DNA of 64,000 nt from Pratylenchus scribneri (GCA_030063045.1 JAQSEB010000037.1:1674001-1738000), one strand, 5' to 3'. Positions 1 through 11,872 are shown, counted from the stretch's first letter. Numbers and translations: made by a program. The notes: generated by a model not told the origin, from the letters alone.

Positions 1-523
1 TCAATAGAATAATTTGGAATGGAAAGGATGATTGAAAAATATGGCTTTTGGTATTGTACTTATTTTAGATTTGCTCAAATCACCCACTAATTTATTGGAA
101 GATGAATAATGATTATTTCCTTACACTTTGATGGGATAGAAATGAATTTATCGAATGGACGGGTGGATGTGGAATTCGATTAAAAATGAATGAATGTGTG
201 AATCAGCGATTGAATTATATAAACTTTTAATATCCTATATAATAAATAAATAATTTTTGATGAGTTTGTCTGTTTGTTTGTTAAGCGATTTTCTCCATGT
301 TTTTAAGGATGGATTGAGCTGAAAAGTTTGATTAGGGTTTTTGGGGGTGTTGATTAAGACTGGCTAAATAAATGGTTTTTTGATTTGAGAATATATTGTA
401 CCATTCTTAGAAATCGGTTTGGTTTTGACCTTTTTATTTTTATTTTCTAATATGCATATTTTTACAATTTTATCCTTCAAACTTGACTAAAATTCCTTTT
501 CAGCACAAAATATTGCATCAAAT
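1..523. other. No gene seen; AT-rich flank
   Basis: No family-like reading frame is visible on either strand. The last part ends in a pyrimidine-rich splice acceptor (CCTTTTCAG near 495-504) about 20 nt before the ATG of the next gene, which could be a trans-splice site or the end of a 5' UTR intron. Confidence 0.5.
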
Positions 524-841
524 ATGTCCAATTCTGAACGTGATCGCCGACGACAACAACTTATTGAACTTACACGGGCGGAGCTAGCTCGTCTAGAAGA
601 AGCAAATCGTCAACGGCAGGAAGTACTTCGTCAGCAGGAAGATGCACTTCGTCAACAGGAAGAAGCACTTCGCCAACAGGAACAAGCACGTCGTCAGCAG
701 GAACAAGAAGTGAGGCGACAGGAACGAGAAGTGGCTCGCCGGGAGGATGAAGAACTTCGTCGTCAAAATCGACAGCGAGAACAATGGCGTGTGCGACACC
801 AACGCCGTCGTGACCGTGATCAGCAAGATGGACAACAGTAA
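524..841 (+). CDS. Gln/Arg/Glu-rich coiled-coil protein, single exon
   Basis: A 105-residue intronless frame that starts 20 nt after a good splice acceptor and is followed by an AATAAA near 876. Almost the whole protein is one charged helix. From about residue 28 to 75 it runs in heptads of the form LRQQEEA, RRQQEQE, VARREDE, with a basic RRRDRD tail. No signal peptide or membrane segment is visible. Composition points to a coiled coil that multimerises or binds nucleic acid, but no family can be named. The internal repeats suggest growth by heptad duplication. An overlapping antisense frame mirrors the repeat and looks like a shadow. Confidence 0.55.
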   Translation: MSNSERDRRRQQLIELTRAELARLEEANRQRQEVLRQQEDALRQQEEALRQQEQARRQQEQEVRRQEREVARREDEELRRQNRQREQWRVRHQRRRDRDQQDGQQ

Positions 842-1263
842 ATGATTGTGATTTTGAGGATGAGGACAATTTGATAATAAAGAATGATGAAAAGATGAAA
901 AAACAAATCAATGCTTTCCTATTTCATTAAATGTCGACTTCCAAAATCGAATAATTAGAATAATTAAAGTTGTAAAATAATAAGTTTAATTTTTCATTTT
1001 CAAATAAATAAGATAAAAATAGTGTAAAGATAGGGTTTTTTCTTATTTGTGTACGAGTTGCAAATGTACGAGTTGCCTTGACACCTATACGTGGACCATG
1101 ACGTTGCAAATTTGTTAAAATATTATTCAATTTATTTTAATTGAAGCACGGGAAATTTATATTATTTAATAGAGTCCGGACCCGGTCCGGAAAAATTTTG
1201 AATAAAAACCCGGGCCCGGCAAATCTGAAAAACCGGACTCTATTATTTAATTTTATTTTAAGG
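842..1263. other. Intergenic, with a GC-rich hairpin
   Basis: Contains the poly(A) signal of the preceding gene and the hairpin at 1167-1245. Nothing else coding is recognised. Confidence 0.5.
1167..1245. repeat. Small GC-rich inverted repeat (hairpin or MITE remnant)
   Basis: The 13-bp arm TAATAGAGTCCGG (1167-1179) is repeated in inverted form at 1233-1245. The interior is rich in CCCGG/CCGGG, which stands out in this AT-rich context. It lies about 20 bp before the start of the ERO1-like reading frame. Confidence 0.6.
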
Positions 1264-1503
1264 ATGAATAAACTGGTTTATCTATTCCTTGGATTTATAA
1301 TTATTTTACCAATTTTGTCACAATTCAATAATCCTCACTCAACATGCTTCTGCAAAATTGGCGAGATTATTGACAATTGCGTTTGTAACGAAAAATCAAT
1401 TGATGTTTTCAACAATGCCAAAATATATCCGGCATTACAATCAATTCTTCAGAAAGAGCCATTTTTTTCATATGTTGATAATAAATCGATTTTAATTAAT
1501 TAG
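1264..1503 (+). CDS. ERO1-like N-terminal fragment (truncated endoplasmic oxidoreductin)
   Basis: An 79-residue frame beginning with a hydrophobic signal peptide (MNKLVYLFLGFIIILPILSQ). It is followed by the ERO1 N-terminal signature: CFCKIG, then IIDNCVCNE, then SIDVFNNAKIYPALQSIL. In ERO1 this segment carries the CxC/CxC cysteine cluster and the start of the fold; the full protein has roughly 450 residues. Here the frame stops shortly after the position of the family's YFRYYKVNL, with an AATAAA about 20 nt later, and no further ERO1-like exon appears before SHQ1. The FAD-binding core and active-site CxxC pairs are absent. It is either a truncated duplicate or pseudogene fragment, or a small secreted Cys-rich product. 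The family call is fairly sure, functionality is not. Confidence 0.55.
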   Translation: MNKLVYLFLGFIIILPILSQFNNPHSTCFCKIGEIIDNCVCNEKSIDVFNNAKIYPALQSILQKEPFFSYVDNKSILIN

Positions 1504-1693
1504 ATACCTATTTGTTTTTAAATAAAATGTATTAAGCAGAATTACCTAATGATTTTTGATTTCCATTTCCAATCCATCTTTCCTAGAAAAAGGAATGAAA
1601 ATGAATTTATAAGAGAATAGGAAGTTTTTTAACTCGCGATTGGGTAATTCACCGCAGAATTAAAATTTATAATTTTTGGTAGATCAATAAGAA

Positions 1694-3643
1694 ATGATTA
1701 CTCCAACATTTCAATTGGAACAAAATGATAAGCATTTAATTATTAAAATCCGTGCCCCACATTGCAAATTGTCGGATGCTGAGATCAATTATGGCGGCGA
1801 TGTTTTCCTATTCCATGCAAGCCCCTATTTTCTTCGACTATTCCTGACTGGGGAAGTTGTTGAGGATGATGGAATATGCAATTATAATTGTGATGAAGGT
1901 TTATATTTTGCAATTTTAAATAAATACTAATTAATTTTTAAGGCCAATTCACAATTTGCATGTTAAAGAAGCAACCGGGCGAATATTTTCCAAAACTTGA
2001 AATGCTAAGTGAGCTTCTAAAACCTCAAAAACAAATGCCAAATGCCCAAAGATTGGTGGAAATTGTTGGATCGAACAAAAAAAACCGAGAGAATATGGAA
2101 GATGGACCAAAAATTGATGAGGATGAAGAGAGTGGCGAAGAGGCAGAATATTCAATAAATGATGGTTTATTTAATTTTAAATGAAAAATTGCATAGATCA
2201 ATTTTTAGAACTACTTTATGCGGAACAACATCTTTGCAAAAATGAGGAAGAATACTCTAATGAAAAATTCGGTTATGGTTTTGGCTGGACAAGGCATGGC
2301 ATTTTGGGAAAATTTAGTGAAGAAATTGCCGAATTGATTGATTTGGACGATTATGAAAATGTTCCAATTGGAGAGAGGCTGGCCAAATTGGCCGAATTCG
2401 ATGAGAAACATTTCCAAGAACAACACTATTTGTTGGTTTTTTACTTAATTATTTAAAATAATGGCCATTAATTTATAGAGCGGACCTTTTTTCACCGGAA
2501 CAATTGCAATTGGATGCAATGCAATTTTCACTGGACAAAGAACAACATTTAATATTGGATGAAGAGGATCGAACAGAATTGAAAGATTTAAAAATTCGGC
2601 AGCTGGAAAAATTCTCACAAGAAACAAACGAACAAATTGCGCTCTCTTTGATTGATTTACTCTTTGGTTTTCACTATGATTTGCGGACCACATTGGTTTG
2701 AAACTAATTTTTGAGTTAATTATTCATATTAAAATTTTAGGCAGAACACAAGGTTGAATCGGGTTGGACCATCTCAAAATTGGCACCTTCCCTAACTTTC
2801 CTTGTCCAGTGGCCAAATACGAGGGAGGCGGTCATTGGCACAGTCCGGCATTCGCTGATATTGCCACTCATTCGAAATTGGGATTTGTCCGTGAAAGTTC
2901 TTAATGATGTTCTGGAAACAATTAAAATTGGTTTGTAATTAAAATAATTTATTTAATTTGACGAAAAGAACATTATAAATAGCCCAAAGGTTTTTGAGCG
3001 GTTTAATGGGTTATCCTAGACTCACAAACCTTATACCAATCGATAGATCTCATCAAGATGTGTCGAATGGTTTATAACTTATTTGTCATAGTCTGATCAA
3101 AAATTAGGGGTATTAAACCGTTTAAACCATTTCTAAACCATCTTAACTGTTTTTGGTTCAAAATTAATTTAAAATTGATTAAATCTAAGCCAAATCATCA
3201 ATTGATGCGTCTCCACGAGCTATCGTTTGGATATAAGGTTTGAAAGTCTAGAACAAACCATTGAACCACTATAATCTTTTCTGTATTTTTAATGTTTTTA
3301 GCCAAATATTCCCATTAAAATACGTTTTAACAAATTCATTCTTTTATTTTAAGGTCGCACTGCAATTTTGCATTGTTTGCTTGTTTGCCGTCGAATTTTC
3401 AACAGAAGTGGCGATTTCCGCTATCTTTTTAATCAACTTTTTCTGGATGATCTCTGCCTTTGGATTCAATCTGTTCCAGAAGAATTCATTGCCAAATTGA
3501 AGGAAAACCTTAAGACCGAAATGTCTTCACTCAAAAAGTCCGATATGCTTGAGCTGGATTTGGAATTCATTGAGGCCCAAGCACGGTTGGAAATGCTGAA
3601 ACCAATGGATTCGGACGACGATGAAGATGAGTCCGGAGAATGA
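1694..3643 (+). CDS. SHQ1: SHQ1, H/ACA snoRNP assembly chaperone
   Basis: Exons 1694-1898, 1943-2164, 2209-2431, 2479-2695, 2741-2930 and 3354-3643 join in one frame to 448 residues, about the length of a full SHQ1. Residues 1-105 form the CS-like N-terminal domain (MITPTFQLEQN, SPYFLRLFLTGEVVEDD, PGEYFPKLEMLSELLKP). The C-terminal SHQ1-specific helical domain includes FGYGFGWTRHG, HYLADLFSPEQL, SLIDLLFGFHYDLRTT, VESGWTISKLAPSLTFL, RTAILHCLLVCRRIF and LFLDDLCLWIQ. SHQ1 holds dyskerin (Cbf5) before H/ACA RNP assembly, so it should act in nucleus and cytosol. The start is the first ATG and matches the family N terminus. Intron 5 holds a foldback MITE. An acidic protein begins 193 bp after the stop on the same strand, so the two could be co-transcribed. 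Confidence 0.92.
2983..3275. mobile_element. Foldback MITE, copy 1 (SHQ1 intron 5)
   Basis: The left arm (AGCGGTTTAATGG, then ACAAACCTTATACCAATCGATAG-type sequence) reappears in inverted form at the right end (ATATAAGGTTTGAAAGTCTAG, then CCATTGAACCACT). The centre carries TATTAAACCGTTTAAACCAT. Arms are about 100 bp and imperfect. Related copies lie near 4150, 6325, 25685, 28180, 40505, 41800, 48005 and 50960. Confidence 0.65.
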
Positions 3644-3836
3644 ATACAAATTTGTTTTGTTCTTATTTTCATTTTATTGTTATTTTACTTTTTAAACAAG
3701 AAATTTTTATTTGTTAAAAAGCATAAAATTTATAATATTTTTGTTATTATTGTTTTCACATTTTTATTTTACATAATTTTATATTTCCAATTTATATTCA
3801 TCATTTTAAATTTTAATTTAATTTCCGTTTAAGTAA

Positions 3837-5798
3837 ATGCACATTATAAATTTCATTAGTGGTCAAACCGCTCCGGTCGAAATTACCACCAATGAAAATA
3901 ATGAGAATGAAGAAGAAGAGAAGGAGGACGATGAAGATGGTTGGCTTGGCAAGGGAGTAATAATACAAATGCAACCGAGGCAATCGATTGAGGAAGAGGA
4001 GGAGAGTGGATGGTTGGGCAAAACAAGAACGCCAAAGCAAACAGTAGAACTTAGGCCAGAACAACCGCAGCAACAAGAGGTTTGAAAATTAAAGATAATA
4101 TTTAATTTTAATTTGACGACAAAACCGCTGATTGTGAGAATGAATTAAAGATTAGAGCGGTTCGATGGTTTTGGTTTAGCATAGATTCCTAAACCTTATA
4201 ACATTCCATAGATCTCATCAATATGCGTCGATGGTTTATAATTTATCAAGGTTTGATCAAAAATTATGGGTATTAAACCGTTTAAACCATCTTACGGCTT
4301 TTGGTTCAAAATATTCAAAAATTGTTAAACCCAAGCTAAATAATTATCAATCGATGCATTTCGACGAGATTTATTGATTGGGTATATGCTTTGGCCTTTG
4401 GGGGTCTAAAATAAATCAATAAACCGTTAATAATCAATAATGGGGATGAGCAATGAGGATAGGGTAATTGGTTTTATTAATTAATTGAGAAAACTATTCA
4501 GAATAAGAAATGAATTCTCAAATTAATTGCCAATTTATTTATTTTTATACATTTTTGCAGGATTTGGGATCACTGCCTTCAACCAGTGCCAACTTCAATA
4601 ATTCCATCATCAGCCGTCATTCATGCCGAACGCATCGAACTGGTGGATTGGCATTGGCCCGTTCCTCCTCTTCAATGTCCCGTTGCAAAACGCCATTCAC
4701 ATTCAGCGACCGATTTTTGCTTGACCAACATCGTTTAATGTCCGAAGCAATCAATCGACCTGATGCCAAATGTAAAGAATTCAAAGCATTGCTTCAATTC
4801 CGGACAAGACTTTGCATTGCTGGACTCATTCCCATTCAAGTGAGTAAGGGGAATTTGTATTTAATTAATCAAAGAAAAATTATATTAAACGAAAAACATT
4901 TTAATTAATCAAAAACACATTTTATCGAAACGAAAACGCATTTTAATTAAACGAAAAACATTTTAATTAAACAAAAACACATTTTAATTAAACGAAAACA
5001 CATTTTAATTAATCAAAAACACATTTTAATCGAAACGAAAACACGTTTTAATTAATCAAAAACACATTTTAATCGAAACGAAAACACATTTTAATCGAAA
5101 CGAAAACACATTTTAATTAATCATAAACACATTTTAATCGAAACGAAAACACATTTTAATTAATTATAAACACATTTTAATCGAAACGAAAACACATTTT
5201 AATTAAACGAAAACACATTTTAGTCGAACGAACACATTTTAATCTAAACGAAAACACATTTTAATTAATCAAAAACACATTTTAATCGAAACGAAAACAC
5301 ATTTTAATTAAGCAAAAACACATTTTAATTAATCAAAAACACATTTTAATCGAAACGAAAACACATTTTAATTAAACAAAAACACATTTTAATTAAACAA
5401 AAACACATTTTAATTAAACGAAAACACATTTTAATTAATCAAAACACATTTTAATCATATCGAAAACACATTTAATCGCGAAAACACATTTTAATTAATC
5501 AAATAAAAAAAACATTTTATAGGCATTTATGGAAAATGTGCCGCAAAAAATTGCCAATAAAGTTGAACAATTCTACAAAGCACTGAAATGGGCACTTGAT
5601 GATGAAGAAGAGGAAAAAGTGAAGGAAATGGAGCAGATTGACGAAGAAAAAGAAGAAGAAGAGAAAGAAGATGAAATAGTGAAGGAATCGGATGAAGAAG
5701 TGGAAGAGGAGCAAGAATCGGAAGAGAAGAGTGAATCATCATCATCATCAGAGGAAGAAGAAAGCGAAAAGGACTCAGAATATTCGGAAGAATATTAA
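3837..5798 (+). CDS. Acidic, Ser-rich protein of unknown function
   Basis: Exons 3837-4079, 4561-4839 and 5523-5798 join in phase 0 to 265 residues. The first part has two copies of a Glu-rich stretch followed by GWLGK (near residues 34-39 and 57-62). The middle is Ser/Arg-rich (SRHSCRTHRTGGLALARSSS) with a possible folded helical segment, CKEFKALLQFRTRLCIAGLIPIQ, continuing across the last intron as AFMENVPQKIANKVEQFYKALKWAL. The C-terminal 65 residues are almost all Glu, Asp, Lys and Ser. No signal peptide or TM is visible. The duplicated GWLGK box may be a short binding motif. It follows SHQ1 by 193 bp on the same strand, compatible with a nematode operon. Intron 1 holds a MITE and intron 2 a tandem array. 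The real start could lie in an unseen upstream exon. Confidence 0.6.
4150..4432. mobile_element. Foldback MITE, copy 2
   Basis: Same arms and centre as copy 1: GAGCGGTTCGATGG at the left, CCTAAACCTTATAACATTCCATAG, a central TTAAACCGTTTAAACCAT, and an inverted right arm ending in AATAAACCGTTAATA. It sits in intron 1 of the acidic protein gene. Confidence 0.6.
4870..5515. repeat. Tandem array of AAACACATTTTAATTAATC / AAACACATTTTAATCGAAACG units
   Basis: About 30 copies of a unit of roughly 18-22 bp built on AAAACACATTTTAAT. It alternates between a TTAATC-type and a TCGAAACG-type spacer. It fills almost all of intron 2 of the acidic protein gene. Its sequence is unrelated to the TTCCGGAA family. 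Confidence 0.9.
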
Positions 5799-6324
5799 TT
5801 TCATTTTTTTTTTTGTGAATTTTGGATGAATAAATTTTTTTCAACTCTTTTAATTTTTATTTTATGGAAATTTGCACAAGCAATAAAATAGCCGGCACGA
5901 CTGGTTAGCCTCGACGGATGTTTCCAATTTGCATTTTTATTTGGGAAACAATTTATGCGGACTTTGCTAAAATGGATGGGAATTGGCAATTTGACAAATT
6001 ATTTGCCAATAGAATTCGAAAATTTTTACAAAATTTGAATATTAAATTTGGCCCAATAAATAAAATGGCCTGATTCCCAATGGACACAGGGATTGAGTAA
6101 ATCCATTCGCCCCCTTCGAGTTAGTCCATTGTTCGCGCACTCAACCTACAATTCCTCTCTTTCCTTTCAAATTGTCATTTCTTTCATTTTGAAGTAGATA
6201 GAGTTGGTATTTGTCTTTCCGATCGGGAATATTGTTCTCGCCCCCTCATCGTTTGTTCATTTCATTGTATATTAAAAATAAAATTTGGGCCAAAATGTTT
6301 GACTTTAAATAAAATTGAATGAAT

Positions 6325-6750
6325 TCAATGGTGCTAGGTCGATTCCACAATGGTACAATTATGGGCGATTCCACAATGGTACAAATATAAAGTTTTTGAC
6401 TTCTAATAAATCAAAAACTGATTTTAGACTCCACAAATTTTATACCATTTTGAAGATCTCATCGAGACGCATCGAATGGTATATAATTTGTCATGGTTTG
6501 GCCCAAAAATAAAGAGTTGAACCGTTTAAACCTATATTTTTAAGTTTTTAGTTTAAAACTCTTTAATTTTGGGCCAAACCATGATTAATTATATACCAAT
6601 CGATGCGTCTCGATGAGATCTACAAAATGGTATAAGGTTTATGTGTTCTAAAACCAGTTTCTGAATTATTAGAAGCCAAAAACTTTATATTTGTACCATT
6701 GTGGAATCGCCCATATTTGTACCGCCCTTTGTCTATTGTGGAATTGACCC
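6325..6750. mobile_element. Long inverted-repeat (foldback) element related to the MITE family
   Basis: The left arm has GATTCCACAATGGTACAA (present twice in tandem), AAGTTTTTGACTTCTAATAA, TTATACCATTTTGAAGATCTC and CATGGTTTGGCCCAAAA. The right half repeats these in inverted order and orientation, ending with TTTGTACCATTGTGGAATCG. The centre carries GAACCGTTTAAACC. Arms are about 190 bp. Its internal part matches the right arm of the MITE at 28450-28610. Confidence 0.75.
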
Positions 6751-6854
6751 CGTACGGAATTCAATCACAAAAAGTCCAATTTGTCAATCCGTAAAGCTTT
6801 GCCAATAGAATTACCGCAAATTCTATATTAGAATTAGAATCCCTCTCGATTTTG

Positions 6855-7045
6855 AAGTACCGTATTTCTTGCCAAAATGAATTTTTTAATAAATTTGTAT
6901 TCCATTTCTTATTGCCATTGGACGCTATAAAAACGCTTTAGTTTGTTCAAAAATTTCGACAAATAATAGAGTTAGACCCTAAATTTTGCCCATTTTTGGG
7001 GCTTCGAAACATAAAGCCCTGGGGCTTTTAATTAATAGAGAATTA
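6855..7045. repeat. Degraded dispersed repeat (AGAGTTAGACCCTAAATTTTG family)
   Basis: Shares GAGTTAGACCCTAAATTTTG, CCATTTTTGGGGCTTCGAAA and GAAGTACCGTATTT with the inverse strand of the sequence near 45850-45920 and 46320-46370. Internal boundaries are uncertain. Confidence 0.45.
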
Positions 7046-8484
7046 ACAATATTTTAAATGCATTAATTAGTCCTTTTCTCCTTTCCGAATTATTCATCGC
7101 ATTTTACGCTTCAACCCTTATTCTCTTTTTATATTATTTTCGCGCCATGCCTTTGTCCACCACCTCCATCCAAAATTCCATCCAAATTCCAAATCCGCTA
7201 AAATTCGATCATCAACCCAATAGCACAGCACGAAATCCGTGTGTGCCCGGCGCAATTCCGCCTGATCCCTTCCAAAATCCACTTCACCCATTCCATTCTC
7301 TCTTTCAATCGGCAAACACATTATGTGCTTTTGTGCTATGCGAAATTTCATACACCACAGCTTGCTAACTCAACAAATCCCGCATCAAGCACCACCGCAT
7401 AATCTCAACAAAATTCAGCACATTGAGTGTACAATAATAATGCGCGGCTATATGCTTTTGGTTGGTGCAATGCAAAATAGGTGTGAATTGTGAGAACTGT
7501 GAATGGATGGATGGATTGAATGGACACACATTTTGAGGAGGAGAATATTCAAAAATCGGAGGGGAAATGGCGGGATTAGACAGCCACTCCTTCGCCCAAA
7601 AAATAAACCCTAAACCAAACCATTTGTCATGAATTTTTAAGCAAAATTATATTTTTGATTCCATAGTCTCTTTTCCTATTTTTTGGTTCTTCATTCCACA
7701 TAATTCCTCATCATCTACCTATTTTATTAGTAAAAATCCCAAAGAATTTGACAAAAATGTCGTAAAAACTAGATGAAATTAAAATGTTTACATTTTATTT
7801 TAAATGTATTCCTTTTGATCCTTATTGTTAATTGGCTTCTAAAATCATTCAAAAGGTGTCGATAATTCGCGCACGAATTTATTGTTCATTCGGGATTGGG
7901 TATTGTGTATTGACTGTTTAATATGATTGAATATTCCTTTGTTGGGATTGTCCAATGTCCATCCATTATTATTCCATTGAGGATTGAGCTGATCCACTCA
8001 ACCAAAATTTGCGCATTTACCAATTTGCATCATCCTCCTCCACTCATTCTTTTCCAATCATTCCGCTACTTTCACCCAAAAAAGAATCCATTGGAGCAAG
8101 CAAATCCACCTCCCCTATTTCCCTTTTTAATTTCGTTCATCTTCAATGCCACCAAAAAACATTCCGCCCAAAAGTTCGCGCACTTGTTTATCCCATCTTT
8201 TCCTTGCCCAATGCCCACCCATTTTAGCAGCACATCCCTCCTTTCTCCTCCATCATCCAATTTTCTTTAAAAAACAGCACAAATGTTTATTGAGGGAAAA
8301 GCTTATTACTTGGAAATGAATGATCTCAAAGAAATTGTTCCCCATTACCTTAAAACCAACCTCTTTTAATTCCGCATGGGTAATTAATGGGGAATTATTT
8401 TTCAATCACTTAAAAAAAATTGGGAAAATTGTGGGTCTACCTCCTTAATTTGCTGACATTTTTGAACAAATTATTATGGATTTT

Positions 8485-8615
8485 GTAAAGCTTTAGGGAA
8501 CTAAGAAAAGTGCAATACATTTTTTTTTTGAATTTCATCCTACCAATAGTTAGTTACTTATTGGTCCTCAAAATCGAAAGTGGGGAATTATTAGAGCATT
8601 TACGGTATATCAGCA
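8485..8615. repeat. Dispersed repeat shared with 40995-41165
   Basis: Both sites share TTTTGTAAAGCTTTAGGGAACTAAGAAAA-like sequence, a CTCAAAATCGAAAGTGGGGAATTA-like block, and an ACGGTATAT motif. The site at 41 kb lies in an intron of the C2H2 gene. A mobile origin is likely but termini were not resolved. Confidence 0.45.
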
Positions 8616-9654
8616 AAAAATATCCGCTTTCTTACAAAGGCAATGGACATTTTGAATACCTAATTTAATCCACCAAATCCATTGTGGATTATTCCATTCA
8701 AAGGTCAAAAGAGGCCATTCATTCCCTTTTATGTGTGCCCAATTGTTGGGTTCAATTTGATGTTCGCAGCAGCCACAGAGGTTGCGCGCATAATGTTTAC
8801 CATTAAAATAGAGGCAGGCAATTCCAATGGCCGCTGCCTTTGATTGTTTTGTTTGGTCAGCGCAACATTCACGCGGTGCTAAAATATTAAGTCAATGATG
8901 GATATTGGGGGATAAATGTGTATATTCGAATGGGCGATTGAATAAATGGTTGGAGAATGGATCGGGATTATTATTATTATGATGACCTCGCTTCAATTCG
9001 TGCCCCAATACATATATGTTATTCATTCCCAATTCCCACCCATTATTCAACCCAATTCCCATGTCCCATGTCCCCATTTCCTCCTCTGAATTTTTATCAT
9101 TTAACTTTATGTTCGGCATTTTTACAAAGAATTCTGTAATTATTTCATCTACATTCCCTCATTTTCCACAATTTTCTTTCATAAATTCTGCCTTTCCGTA
9201 TAAAACAATCTTATTATATAATAATCCATGACCTAATTTTCGATCACATTCTTCCATCATTTTCACCATTTTGGCTAAATCCTCCCATTTTCTTGTTGTT
9301 TCGCTTCTCAATGTATTGCCAGTTGCTCCTCAATTCATTCCCTCATGAAGCCATTTCCACCAATTTCCGGCATAATTGTTGGTTATACTATACCCCCAAT
9401 CCCTCATCAATCCTCATAATTTCCCACGAATTTGCCCTTTGGGCATTCTCCGGATTGGAAAATGATTGGAGGCGGCGACGAGCCCAACAACACAGAAAAT
9501 TGTTGGGGCGGATGGATGGATGGATGGATGACTGCCCTCAATTCATCATCATCACCAAAAACATGATGCGAAAGTTTCACCCAAAATAAGCCGCCAATTT
9601 TGTGAGGAAATTGCTTAAATTTTTCTCCTTCTCCAATTAGGGAATTATTTTAGG

Positions 9655-10437
9655 CAAAATATTTGTCAGTTTTCCGGAAAGTTTATTTAATTCTTTCCGG
9701 TTAGAATAATTCCGCCTGTTTTCCGGTAAGTTTATTTAATTCTTTCCGTTTAGAATAAATCCGCCTGTTTTCCGGAAAGTTTATTTAATTCTTTCCGGTT
9801 AGAATAAATCCGCCTGTTTTCCGGAAAGTTTATTTAATTCTTTCCGGTTAGAATAAATCCGCCTGTTTTCCGGAAAGTTTATTTAATTCTTTCCGGTTAG
9901 AATAAATCCGCCTGTTTTCCGGAAAGTTTATTTAATTCTTTCCGGTTAGAATAATTCCGCCTGTTTTCCGGAAAGTTTATTTAATTCTTTCCGGTTAGAA
10001 TAATTCCGCCTGTTTTCCGGAAAGTTTATTTAATTCTTTCTGGTTAGAATAATTCCGCCTGTTTTCCGGAAAGTTTATTTAATTCTTTCTGGTTAGAATA
10101 ATTCCGCCTGTTTTCCGGAAAGTTTATTTAATTCTTTCTGGTTAGAATAATTCCGCCTGTTTTCCGGAAAGTTTTAATTCTTTCCGGTTAGAATAATTCC
10201 GCCTGTTTTCCGGAAAGTTTATTTAATTCTTTCTGGTTAGAATAATTCCGCCTGTTTTCCGGAAAGTTTTAATTCTTTCCGGTTAGAATAATTCCGCCTG
10301 TTTTCCGGAAAGTTTATTTAATTCTTTCTGGTTAGAATAATTCCGCCTGTTTTCCGGAAAGTTTATTTAATTCTTTCCGGTTAGAATAAATCCGCCTGTT
10401 TTCCGGAAAGTTTTAATTCTTTCCGGTTAGAATAAAT
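9655..10437. repeat. Minisatellite block 1, 49-bp unit, TTCCGGAA family
   Basis: About 16 copies of a 49-bp unit: TTTTCCGGAAAGTTTATTT, AATTCTTTCCGGTTAG, AATAATTCCGCCTG. Some copies lack TTTA or change TTCCGG to TTCTGG. The unit is almost identical to block 2 at 13.3 kb. Confidence 0.95.
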
Positions 10438-11034
10438 CGCCATATTTTTATCTTGCAGTAGATTCCAAAAATTATTTCTCTCAATATAATCATTAATCAT
10501 CAAATTTAATCAATTAAGAGAGCCAATTTTTGCTAAATATTTAATTCTCTTCTCATCTAATTTTTTCAAAGCTTTTGAGGAAAAATTGCGTGCACTGCGT
10601 AAGGATTTCCTGCCGCCAAAAAGGAATTGCCGTCATTGGGCATCATCCAATCCATCCAAATTCAATCCTTTTCCCAGTTCCCATTCAATTCAAAATTTCC
10701 CTCGAATTTGTTCACCAAACCAATTCGCCTCATTCAATTTCAATCGAAAGTGACCCAGATTAGCCCCAAAGGGAAGGGAGAGGAGCATTCGCGCATATAA
10801 AATCGCAGCCAACAATTTTATGCCTCGGGGGCATATCCCTCTCCCAAATTCATATATCCCTCGGGTGGATCTCACTTTTCCTTTCATTTTTCTTTTGACT
10901 TAGGCGATCCATCATTTCTTCATTAATAATAATCTTGATGGAACGAAATTCGCAATTCGCAACCTGTTCTAAATTCTTGCATTGCATCGATCTCTTAAAA
11001 TTTTTTGCCCTTTCTGTTATGTGTATTTAATTTA

Positions 11035-11530
11035 AAATCAAAACAATCATCCATATATTTTGATTTACACTGATCATTTAAAATCAAAACAAATCATCCA
11101 TATATTTTGATTTACACTGATCATTAAAACAAATCATCCATATATTTTGATTACACTGATCATTTAAAATCAAAACAAATCATCCATATATTTTGATTTA
11201 CACTGATCATTAAAACAAATCATCCATATATTTTGATTTACACTGATCATTAAAACAAATCATCCATATATTTTGATTTACACTGATCATTTAAAATCAA
11301 AACAAATCATCCATATATTTTGATTACACTGATCATTAAAACAAATCATCCATATATTTTGATTTACACTGATCATTTAAAATCAAAACAAATCATCCAT
11401 ATATTTTGATTACACTGATCATTAAAACAAATCATCCATATATTTTGATTACACTGATCATTAAAAGAAATCATCCATATATTTTGATTTACACTGATCA
11501 TTTAAAATCAAAACAAATCATCCATACATT
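11035..11530. repeat. Tandem array of 40/47-bp AAACAAATCATCCATATATTTTG units
   Basis: About 11 copies with AAACAAATCATCCATATAT, TTTGATTTACACTGATCATT and an optional TAAAATC, giving mixed unit lengths. The unit contains TGATCA and ATATAT palindromes. It is unrelated to the TTCCGGAA arrays. Confidence 0.92.
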
Positions 11531-11872
11531 TTTTGGCATTCTTTACAAACCTAAATTTCTATTTATTTTTGGTCAATTTCTGGGTTTCTTCTCCTTAAAA
11601 ATAATAATTGTGTTTGTGCTAATCCAAAAAAGCTTCAATCAAAATTCAATCCAATTTTCTTTCTTTTCCCCTACAAATCTATCACACATTTTGGCCAGTA
11701 TTTTTTTTTTTTGATTATTTTACATTATATTTCTTCGGTTTGACCACCCCCCTCCTTTCGGTGCCTATGGCTTCCAGAGAGAAAATAGTCCTAAATTTAG
11801 AATAAATTATATTTTTTTAAATGTTTATTTTAATCAAATTTTCCCAATTCAAGCGAAAAAAATGAAATAAAA

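Larger units (their letters stand above)
5799..11872. other. Six-kilobase stretch without a recognisable gene
   Basis: Poly(A) signal AATAAA of the preceding gene near 5829. The rest holds a long inverted repeat (6325-6750), a degraded dispersed repeat (6855-7045), another at about 8490-8610, and two tandem arrays (9655-10437 and 11035-11530). Open frames of 60-115 codons near 7147, 7923, 8957, 10575 and 11406 show no family motif and resemble pyrimidine-rich chance frames. Confidence 0.5.

Noticed and set aside
570..911. 113-codon antisense frame over the coiled-coil gene
   Set aside because: Mirror of the heptad repeat; the sense frame has a splice acceptor, ATG and poly(A) signal.
7923..8270. 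115-codon frame in the gene-free region
   Set aside because: Composition follows pyrimidine-rich DNA (runs of Pro, Ser, Phe), no domain, overlapping frames on both strands of similar length.
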